NCBI GenBank assembly: GCA_950106755.1
Contig: OX467082.1
Location: 48,502,588 to 48,566,587 of the forward strand
Direction: 5' to 3'
DNA: 64,000 nucleotides
Origin: Climacium dendroides
Lineage: Eukaryota; Streptophyta; Bryopsida; Hypnales; Climaciaceae
Part shown: positions 1 to 8,035 of the stretch, one piece after another
Position numbering within the stretch: position 1 is the stretch's first letter
How the letters are laid out: each line of letters begins with the position of its first letter
Translations under genes and position numbers: made by a program
The notes under the pieces: model-generated
Databases searched by the model: none
Told to the model about the DNA's origin: nothing
Seen by the model: the letters and a program-made list of their open reading frames with translations, nothing else

Positions 1-1195
1 GACCCAAGAATGCTAGGATTGGATTCTCCTCCGTTTTTGGGGTCTCTTCGCCATTGTTAAGAACGCCCGGTTCCCGAGAGTCCATTTCTGCCTTCTGTAG
101 GTTCTCATCATTCATGTTTTGGGAAGGTGGCACTTCATGCATTGGACTCTGAACTGGACTTGGACTTCTGTTAATTTCTTCATCTGTAGTCCTGGTACTG
201 ATGTCCATAAGGGCATCACTGTCTAGAAGACGAGTGATTCTACCAGTTGCCCTATCCATCTCTTCTGAGGGAACCTCTTCTTTGCACTCCAATGTCTTCA
301 ACGTCGATCCTTGTTTTGATGGATGAGATGGCACCTTGAAAATACCAGGTTCTCCCTTCGCGCTTGATGCAATTGGTAAAGGGCTCAGAAACATCGGTAG
401 AGTGTCAAGCACGACTCGTTCCACACCCTTCGAAGAAGACGCTAAAGCTTTTGTAGTATTACATACGGTATCCGGTTCTAGCGTCATACTTCCTGCTCCA
501 TTACCTTCTGTATTTTCCACTTCGGGTTGAAGTGAAATGTCAGCTTGATTCGTAAGATCCGCTGATGTGGCATTCATTTTGCTACTTTCAAGGGGGCGCT
601 CCTCCTTGTTTTCCCCTTTGTCTTTCATGTCCTGCACTTTGTTTTGAATAGAAACACGTTTTTCTTCCGTGTTGTGCTGTAGAGTAGCATTGCCTTCAAC
701 CATTTGAAGAAGTTGTCCCTTTGAAACAAACGTATCGGGAATATCTTTCTGGCCATCAAGAAGCACAAGCGGTGTTTCTACTGTCCCGGGGTACGTACTC
801 CAATCCACCTTGCGAGCCAACTTCAATTCTGTATACACCATACTTGCTATGGTGTAGTTAATTCTACCCTTGCTCATCGATTTGTCCCCGAAGAGAGCCC
901 GCCACACTTCTACGGAACGATGGACAAAATGAGGGCTGAGACAACTTGCAGATTTAAAAAAAAACTCCCGAGTGTGACCAGCATGTAATTCTTCAGGCCA
1001 CAACTTCCCAATGTGATACATCTTCACATATTTCTTGCACAACTTGGAAGTCCAGTATTCATCGACCACCTTCTCCCACTCAGGCTCTGCTAAAATGTTC
1101 TCATCCTTTAAAATGTCAAGACGGAGCTCGTGACGAGCTCCTTTTTGTTTCGATCTCTTGTTGCTTTCACCTTTAATGCCGCCCTTTTCTTCCAT
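1..1195 (-). CDS. Unrecognised protein, 5' part of gene, runs off left edge
   Basis: Reading the minus strand from the ATG at 1195 gives 398 codons without a stop, up to the window edge, so the gene is partial at its 3' end. The product begins MEEKGGIKGESNKRSK. Residues ~20-115 look globular and tryptophan-containing (PEWEKVVDEYW, KLWPEELHAGHT, VWRALFG, KVDWSTYPG). The rest is polar, rich in Ser, Glu, Lys and Thr, and probably disordered. An in-frame TGA lies 10 codons upstream of this ATG, so it is the first possible start in this frame. A T9 run encodes FFF followed by Lys near residue 80. I do not recognise the family. The neighbourhood is all transposon debris, so it may be a repeat-borne ORF, but the unbroken frame sets it apart from every other coding remnant here. 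Confidence 0.7.
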   Translation of the reverse strand, partial: MEEKGGIKGESNKRSKQKGARHELRLDILKDENILAEPEWEKVVDEYWTSKLCKKYVKMYHIGKLWPEELHAGHTREFFFKSASCLSPHFVHRSVEVWRALFGDKSMSKGRINYTIASMVYTELKLARKVDWSTYPGTVETPLVLLDGQKDIPDTFVSKGQLLQMVEGNATLQHNTEEKRVSIQNKVQDMKDKGENKEERPLESSKMNATSADLTNQADISLQPEVENTEGNGAGSMTLEPDTVCNTTKALASSSKGVERVVLDTLPMFLSPLPIASSAKGEPGIFKVPSHPSKQGSTLKTLECKEEVPSEEMDRATGRITRLLDSDALMDISTRTTDEEINRSPSPVQSPMHEVPPSQNMNDENLQKAEMDSREPGVLNNGEETPKTEENPILAFLG

Positions 1196-1197
1196 AG

Positions 1198-1230
1198 CTA
1201 CTTGATGCCTTGATTCTTCTCTTCAACCAT
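1198..1230 (-). promoter_or_regulatory. 10-codon upstream ORF before the edge gene
   Basis: An ATG at 1230 opens a reading frame (MVEEKNQGIK) that ends in TAG at 1198-1200, only two bases before the main ATG at 1195. If this stretch lies in the mRNA leader, the short ORF would be met first by scanning ribosomes and could lower translation of the main ORF. That it is transcribed is inference. Confidence 0.35.
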
Positions 1231-1489
1231 GTGTAAATGACCGATTCAAAACCCCTCCGGTGTAATCAAAGATGTATGACCCCAACTCTCTACTACATAG
1301 GAGCAACTGGCGCGGTGAAGCAACAGTAGCACATTCGATGTGGTGTTGTTTCCTAAGGAGGAGAGTTGAAGTGAGGAAAAATGCCTTGGCCGTCCCTTCA
1401 TATAGCCATCCGCGCCCAAACCTAAAACTTGTCTTCCCGAATCTACCCCGGATGACGCGAACCTACCCCGAACCTGTGGATGGCGTTTG

Positions 1490-1720
1490 ATCGGACGGTC
1501 TGTCCGCTCCCGAACCTGCGGACTGGTGGTCCGCCCGACCGCTCCGTCGGACGTCCCCCCGACTGCTCCGTCGATCGCCCTCCCGGCCGCTCCGTTGGCC
1601 ACCCGACCGACCGCTGCGACGTCACGCCCGACCGCTCCCACGACCATCCGACCAACCGTTGGATGCCGACCGACCACAGTTCGGCCGCGTCCATGATGCT
1701 TGGACGATGGACGTCCGGAC
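1490..1720. repeat. GC-rich degenerate minisatellite
   Basis: A strongly GC-rich block in otherwise AT-rich DNA. Degenerate copies of a CCGACCGCTCCG-like motif recur at about 12- or 24-base spacing. On the minus strand the repeat translates as loose eight-residue units such as DGAVGRTT, and it stays open in several frames on both strands; these ORFs are by-products. Immediately right (1700-1765) are short GGACGTCC inverted motifs. It lies 300-500 bases upstream of the edge gene, so it may be part of its promoter or of a retrotransposon LTR. Confidence 0.5.
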
Positions 1721-2204
1721 GTCTGGATTTTGGACACGATTTCGTGATGGACGTACGTCCGAGACAACCCTGAAGATCCGGATTCCTCCTCTCCCTCCCT
1801 TCTCTTTCTCCAGTACAAGGATACAACATACATGCATACACTTAGCCAAAGATTCTGTCTAAGCAAAGTGCAGCTAGAGGCACCTTGGCTGACTTAGATT
1901 AAGAAAAAAAAATTGTAATACATACGTGAAAGCACTAAGATGGAATGGAGTAGAATGGAATGGCAGACAACTAACTTGCCTGCCCTTAAAATACTAACAC
2001 AAAAACCCAAAGTCAACTCCTAAAAGCCTGGAAAAGAAACCCAGAAATCTAGGCAACCAATCACGAAACCTCCAAAAATATCCGGAAAGGCTAATAACTA
2101 CCGTCCGAGATTACCGGATTTCCTTACTATCCGCCTAAGATTCCGGAAACCGGGCCCATGCTCGGAAACCTGATCCGAATCCTATACTTCTTTTCCTACG
2201 AATT
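1721..2204. other. Noncoding spacer, possible retroelement 3' sequence
   Basis: No supported gene. The stretch lies downstream (minus strand) of the retroelement extra ORF, so it could hold 3' untranslated and LTR sequence, but I found no clear LTR pair or polypurine tract. Confidence 0.3.
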
Positions 2205-4153
2205 CTAATGCTTTGGCTTCCGTCCTTTCCTTGAACGGCTCCCTGCTTGGCTGGTAGGCGTCCCCTTCGTATTTTTAGCTGGCGTCGTTTTTGCTGTTGC
2301 CCGAGTTTGGATATGGCGCGTTGCGGGAGACAGATCGCTGTTGTCTTCAGTTCCGGAAGTGGAGTAGGCACTCTCCTCCTCAGAGTCTTCAATGACTTGA
2401 ACTTCCTTCTCCTTCTCTGGCGGTGTATCCTCCAATGTTGCGGGTTCGTTTCTCTTCTCCGGTGTGGTCTCTTGCATATGTGAAAACCCTTTCGAATTAG
2501 TCCAAGCCGGATTGGTCATTCCACCGATCCGGTTGATGAGGTCTCCTCTGACTTGCTGTCCCGGAACCTTGAATGATCCGGCCATCAAATTCGGCATTGT
2601 TTGTGACTTGGGAACTTCCGAAGTTGAGAATTTGGATGGTACCGGAACCGACTTCACGCTGAACTCAGGTTCTGGTTCTGAAACTGGCCTCAAATTCAGC
2701 TCCGTCATCCGCATCTTGCTGGCGAAAGGCTCGGCTAGTGTGAGTATCCCCCTCAATCCCTCCATTCAAGTTGCACGATTCGCTACCGGTCTTCCTAGAG
2801 TACCTGAGACAAAAGGAAGTTCTGGAAAGGTGGAGAAATCCATCACCTGATTTGGATCAATGGTCGCCAATAGTTACTGGATCTCCTTCAAAACTCGCTC
2901 AATCCTCGCAGTGAAGTCTACGAGGATGGTCACTACCTTGGTTCTAGTAATGTGGCCTTCTGTTATCAGCTTCGAGTCAAACAAGGCAGCTTTCGTGATG
3001 ATGTCAGCTTTGATGTTGACTGCTTCGGATAGATTTTTGACTAGAGCGAGAGCCTCTTTCTCTTTCTCCTTTGAAGCTGCCATTTCCCCTTCCGCCCAAT
3101 TCACTCGGGCCTGGAGTTAGTTCCGTTCCGCCTCCAACTCCTGAATCCGCTCCTCCTTTCTCTTTAGATCTTCCAGTTTGGGCAGTCGCTTGATAGCTTC
3201 CACAATCTGATCCGGCTCCACCTTCAAAACTTCCGCGGTATCTATTACCAAATCCGCCAGGCTGTCGTGGAGTACCTTGGCCTCGCATATCCACTTGATC
3301 CCAACATTGAAAAATACTGATTCAGTTTCCACTTCCGGTCTTTTGCTGGATTCCCCCCTCTCATCGCCGGTGGCTTGGATCGCGACCCCGGATTGGTTGA
3401 CTTCCTCTTCTTGTTCCTCGGATCGGTCAAGTGTTCCTCGGGAGGTTCCTCCAGATCCGACTCGAGCGGATCTTCCGCTTCCTCTCTAGAAAGTCCGTAT
3501 GACAGGATCGCCTTTCCGGTGTCATACTGGATTATTTCCGCTGCACTCAAAAGTTACTGCTGATGGTACAGATGGAACAAGTAGGTGCTAACTGGGCTCG
3601 CCTTCGCTCGGGTTAAATGATCCGCTAACTTAGCCACTATCCCGGCTATGACTCTACCCCAGTGCACCACTCGGTTCTCCATAGCCCCGAAAATAGTATT
3701 GGCTACCGTAATGGTAACCCGTGTTGGTTTTTTCGGATACAAGATGGGAATGAGAAATTCTAGTATCCGCCTATGTCTCTTGTCCTTGCATTCGCTAATA
3801 GCGAATCCGTCCTTAGGGTTTGCAGACCCTGTGAACTTTCCAACTACAAAACGGTCCGTCCTTGATGCTAACCCGTTCCTGCTCTTCCAGAACTGATAGA
3901 CGTCCGCCCAAATGTCCTCGGTCCACGCAATTGGACGCCCTCTCAAAGTGAGCTCATATTGATTCGGAACACCATGAAGTAGCTCATAAATCATATCTTC
4001 ACTCTTGAGGTTCCATGGTTGGTGTAGTAGACCGACACACCCTAACTTAGTTAAGTCTTCCTCTAACTGCTTGTGTAGTTCTGAGTTATCCGGAATGGCC
4101 GGAGAGATAACCCGGGCAGATACCGCTACCTTCCGTACTGATCCGGATGCCAT
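2205..4153 (-). pseudogene. Retroelement extra ORF downstream of integrase, broken
   Basis: The ATG at 4153 (MASGSVRKVAVSAR) starts a ~650-codon frame. The first ~199 residues are a compact domain (motifs DMIYELLHGVPNQYELTLRG, IWADVYQFWKSRNG, HWGRVIAGIVAKLADHL). Next come an acidic/basic linker, a Lys/Glu-rich likely coiled coil near 2874-3332, and a basic, Ser/Thr/Pro-rich tail ending SRKGRKPKH. The frame is broken by TAA at 3554, TAA at 3117, TAA at 2874 and TGA at 2766, plus one frameshift near 3340. The protein family is not recognised. Position after integrase and linkage to it suggest a structural or accessory retroelement protein; that is inference. Confidence 0.6.
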
Positions 4154-4595
4154 AAGATCTAAGTCAGAACGAAAGAGAAGTAACCCTACTTTAGTCGCTA
4201 ACTCACCACTCTTTCTCTCAACTACTCACACGGACAATCTCAGAAAAGCAAAACAGGAAAGTGAAGACAAAAACACTAGGAAGACAGCTTAAATACTAAA
4301 CCGTCTTTTTACGGATTTAAGGACAAGGACTATAGGTCCGTTGTACTAACGATATCTTATTCCCGTAGCTACGAGGTCTATACGGTAGGTTCCTGTGTTC
4401 TGGGTGAATCTGGATTCCAGATCCAGATAAGTTCCGGTTACGGGTTGTGCCGGAATGCTAATTTCCTAATTCGAGTTATCTCATACAAAAATCACGTTCT
4501 AACTATAAATTTTTTTTTATTTTCCCTATTTTTCTCACCTAATTCTTGTATCCTTGATCCGTTTCCGGATTCCGGATTCCCACATTACCCCTTTT
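4154..4595. other. Spacer between integrase and extra ORF
   Basis: No gene seen. It contains short repeats of GGATTCCGGA/TCCGGATTCC type (around 4410-4450 and 4560-4580) and a T-rich run near 4507-4535. Probably the internal noncoding part of the Ty3/gypsy element. Confidence 0.4.
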
Positions 4596-4956
4596 TCAAC
4601 TGTGAGAGTCCCCGCGAACATCCTCGGCTTCGTCTTGGGAATCCAACTCTTGCTCGTACGTCTTGACTCGGGATTTATTCACCCTTGTGTCCATCCAAAC
4701 CCCTTGAAGGTCTTCCAGTTGAATGGATCCATTAGAGAATAACTGTCGTACTCTATATGGGCCCATCCATTTGGTGTAGAGTTTTCCTGGGAAAATCCGG
4801 TAACGACTATCATATAATAGAACTAACTCCCCTTCCTTGATACCGTGATTGGTTGGTAATTTTTTGTCATGATCTGCCTTTCTTCTTTCCTGTACTCTCT
4901 TCATGGCGCCTATATGGCAGACACACGACAACCTTTCGCCGTCTCGTTGACCAATG
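4596..4956 (-). pseudogene. Ty3/gypsy integrase C-terminal fragment
   Basis: About 115 codons read on the minus strand, ending at the stop at 4596. Motifs typical of the C-terminal end of Ty3/gypsy integrase are clear: RVQERRKADHDKK, LVLLYDSRYRIFPGKL, KWMGPYRV (GPY/F-type module), SIQLEDLQG and DTRVNKSRVK. In the family this region follows the DDE catalytic core and helps bind DNA. The catalytic core itself is missing: upstream of about 4956 the frame continues into unrelated sequence. It is therefore a truncated fragment. The identification of family is firm; the exact break point is approximate. Confidence 0.8.
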
Positions 4957-5130
4957 TTTTTTTGGATATCCAGCAAAATCCAATTGGATGTCCAAAAAAA
5001 TTTCGATGTTTTTTGCATGTCTAAATGAATGTGGATTTTGGTGACATTAACGTCGACGTGTGTGGACATCCAAAAAGACGTCAAAATGTAGGATTTCGCA
5101 GGTTTCCAAAAACGTAGTTTTCTTATAGTG
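4957..5130. mobile_element. End fragment of a CACTA-like DNA transposon
   Basis: Read on the minus strand from 5130 the sequence starts CACTATAAGAAAAC, which resembles plant CACTA (En/Spm) termini. Next come repeated GGAYATCCA / TGGATGTCC motifs in both orientations (near 4966, 4986 and 5061), as expected for subterminal transposase-binding repeats. No matching second end was found, and the inner side abuts the truncated integrase. It is probably a broken element whose insertion or deletion cut the retrotransposon. Confidence 0.4.
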
Positions 5131-5409
5131 ATGGAAGATGTTTGTAACCCTGCAATTGAGCTGAAATTGGTAGTGATCAAATTGCATGAGGAAAACTTTT
5201 TGTTTTGCTTTCATTTATTATTTCAGTGCAGGAAGGGAATTCAAGTGTTGTATGATGGAGGGTGAAAGGAGTAGTCAGAAGAAGATGGTGGAAGAAAAGG
5301 GAGGAACCTGTGATCTCGAGCTTAAATGGTATCTAGGTTGTGGAAAAAAAGTCTGCTTGCATGCAAGAAAAATATCTCTAGAGAACATAACAAGCCCTTC
5401 TTTTAGAAG
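5131..5409. other. Short unassigned segment left of the pogo-like element
   Basis: No recognised gene. A plus-strand reading frame (5186-5458) starts after a pyrimidine-rich TTATTTCAG that resembles a 3' splice site at ~5225; its product is not recognised and it runs into the transposon end, so it is not called as a gene. It continues, transposon removed, at 10209. Confidence 0.3.
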
Positions 5410-6146
5410 TACACTAAAAACTATATTTAGTGTTAGTAACACTATCTACAAACCATGATACTAAATATCATTAAGCCTACTAAAGTAAGTAACATTAAAT
5501 GTAATTTTTAAAACTAAATCTACTCTATGGTAAATCTAAAATCCAAAAATGTTTACATTTAGTGTTAGAACATATTAAAAAAATAAATTTCCAAAGGAAA
5601 AGATTGAAGACAAGGAAAATGATGGAAGGAGTAGAAAATGTGAAAAATATTTGTAATGAAGGAAGTCTTTGAATATCAAATTAGAAAAAAAAATTCATAT
5701 TTAGATATAATAAAAAAAAACAAATTTCATACTTGGGCTGGAACTTGTTGGCCTTGGAAGTATGGTTCATACTTGGCTATAATTTCCTGCAAATGTGGAA
5801 AGAGTTGATTGACATTCCAAGTACCATCAACACTCAAAGCTATACCTGATCTAATCATACACTACAACAAAAACAGTGTTTTATGATTACAAAATATGAC
5901 TGCAGTGAGTCGTAAAATCAAAAAATATGACTCACGTAGAAATCACTGTAGATGACTCGGAATATGACTGACTCCAGTTGTTTAGAAGCAGTCGCTTCAA
6001 ACATCAGTCATATTGGCAGTCATATGGGTTGAGGGGTATAAATATCCATTTTTAGCCATAGTATGCCAACTAGGCGTATATTTTGACTATCCTAGGGGGG
6101 TCTTGACTTTTTCTTGGGTTGCCCAGGCAAATAAAAAAATCTTACG

Positions 6147-6857
6147 TGGAATATGACTATGTTGAGTCATATTTTTTGATGACGTCGTATATGACTGCGA
6201 TGAATCATATTTTTTAATGGCATGGAATATGACTGTGGTTAATCATATTTTGCGGTGATGTGGAATATGACTACGATGAATCATATTTTGCAGTAACATG
6301 GAATATGACTGCGGTGAGTCATATTTTGCAGTGATGTGGAATATGACTATGTTGAGTCATATTTTTTGATGACGTGGAATATGACTGCAATGAGTCATAT
6401 TTTTTGATGACATAGAATATGACTGTGGTTAGTCATATTTTGCGGTGATGTGAAATATAACTACGGTGAGTCATATTTTGCAGTAATATGGAATATGACT
6501 ACGGTGAGTCATATTTTGCAGTGATGTGGAATATAACTACGGTGAGTCATATTTTGCAGTAACATGGAATATAACTGCAGTGAGTTATATTTTGTAGTGA
6601 TGTGAAATATAACTGCGGTGAGTCATTTTTTGTAGTGATATGGAATATGACTACGGTCAATCATATTTTGTAGTAACATAGAATATGACTGCAATGAGTC
6701 ATATTTTTTGGTTATATGGAATATAACTAGGGTGAGTCATATTTTGCAGTAATGTGAAATATGATTGCGGTGAGTCATATTCTTGTTAATGTGAAAAATG
6801 ATTCTCATGAGTCATATTTTTAAATGATGTAGAATACGGCTCTCGTCAGTCATATTA
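6147..6857 (+). repeat. 38-bp minisatellite with a hairpin in every unit
   Basis: About 18 tandem units near GGAATATGACTGCGGTGAGT + CATATTTTGCAGTGATGT. Each holds the inverted repeat ATATGACT-N6-AGTCATAT, so each could form a small hairpin. The same motif occurs singly near both element ends, which suggests amplification of a transposase-binding site. The six-base loop and the trailing TTTTGCAGTGAT part vary more than the arms. Confidence 0.85.
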
Positions 6858-7407
6858 TTAACTACAATCACATTTTTAATGTATTTTAAATGGACATGAT
6901 ATATAACTATCATACATTAAGATGATTTGACAATTGAATAAAAAGCCTCATGCAATTAAAAATGAATACATAATATATGATTTTAAAGATGTATGAGAGA
7001 TAATCATATTAAAAAAGGAGAATGCAAGAACAAATACAACTATCTTCATTGACATTTATTAGTCACTAATACAAAATATATATATCACAATGAATCATTC
7101 ACACAATCCAATAAGGCCTACAATCCTTACAATAATGTAAAGATGGCTTCATTGGGTTGTAAGTAGCCTCCAATGTCTTTGTTTCAACTTTTGGTACTTG
7201 CATATACAATTAAAGAAATGAGAGGTTAATTTTTAGTGATTGAACAACAAAGCTCAACCTTCAAAGGCTTATAATAACACAAAATATGTAGCTCAAGTTT
7301 AGGATAGGAAGAATAAGATTGATGATGGAGGAAACAAGAAAAAAAAGATAAGTATTAAGAAATAATAAGAAATAAAAGTTAAGATGCAACAAGAAATAAG
7401 AAGAAAC
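6858..7407. other. AT-rich interior of the CACTA element
   Basis: No gene or clear repeat seen. The right part (7280 onward) grades into purine-rich AAGAAACAA sequence that leads into the next minisatellite. Confidence 0.4.
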
Positions 7408-7690
7408 AACTAAGACACAACAAGAAACAAAAAGTAACAACTAAGACACAACAAGAAACAAGAAGTAACAACTAAGACACAACAAGAAACAAGAAGTAAC
7501 AACTAAGACACAATAAGAAACAAGAAATAACAACTAAGACACAACAAGAAACAAGAAACAACAATGAAAATGCAAGAAGAAACACAAAACAAGAAACAAC
7601 AACTAAGACACAACGTGAAGTAACAATTAAGACACAAGAGGAAATAAGAAGCAACAACTAAGACACAAGAAGAAACAAAAAACACCAACC
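7408..7690 (+). repeat. 31-bp purine-rich minisatellite
   Basis: About eight units of CAACTAAGACACAACAAGAA + ACAAGAAGTAA, four of them almost identical (7408-7530), then degenerate copies. The plus strand is nearly free of T. The hydrophobic Leu/Ser/Cys-rich ORFs on the opposite strand (7472-7916) are translations of this repeat and not genes. Confidence 0.8.
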
Positions 7691-7925
7691 AAGACATAAT
7701 AAGAAACAACAAGAAATGAGAGTGCAAATACAATAAGAAAAAATAAGAAGCAAGAACTATAAAACAAGAAATAAAAAGAAGAAAGAGTTCAAATGCAAGA
7801 GAAAAAAAGAATTTAGATGCAACAAGAAGAAGCAAGGAACATGAAGTAAAAAGCAACAAAAAACAACAACAAATGAGAGTTAAGAGACAATAGAAGGTAA
7901 GGAAGAAGAACCACAAGAAGTGACA

Positions 7926-8035
7926 GCTAGGGTTTCAAAACCCTAAAAAAATAATGGCTAGGGTCTCAAAACACTAAAAAAGTGGTGACTAGGATTCAAA
8001 ATCCGAAAAAGTAGGTAACTAGGATTTCAAAATTT
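7926..8035 (+). repeat. Short 31-bp tandem repeat with AGGGTTT/AACCCT palindrome
   Basis: Four units beginning GCTAGGGTTTCAAAACCCTA, each about 31 bases. The first unit holds AGGGTTT-CAA-AACCCT, a near-perfect hairpin that decays through the next three copies (ACTAGGATTTCAAAATTTT in the last). Confidence 0.65.

Larger units (their letters stand above)
2205..4956 (-). mobile_element. Ty3/gypsy retrotransposon remnant (integrase end plus extra ORF)
   Basis: In minus-strand order: an integrase C-terminus (4956-4596), 440 bases of spacer, then a long extra ORF (4153-2205). The rest of pol (protease, reverse transcriptase, RNase H) is not in the window; the 5' side stops abruptly at a foreign sequence near 4957. 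An ORF downstream of integrase occupies the position where some plant Ty3/gypsy lineages carry env-like or other extra ORFs. LTRs were not identified. All coding parts are degenerate. Confidence 0.65.

Noticed and set aside
1246..1866. Overlapping ORFs on both strands with Val-Gly-Arg or Arg-Pro-Thr repeats
   Set aside because: They are translations of the GC-rich minisatellite in several frames at once.
7472..7916. Hydrophobic Leu/Ser/Cys/Phe-rich ORFs that look like membrane proteins
   Set aside because: They are the reverse translation of the purine-rich 31-bp repeat inside the CACTA element.
6147..8035. CRISPR-like array
   Set aside because: The repeats are contiguous tandem units without unique spacers, in a eukaryotic transposon.
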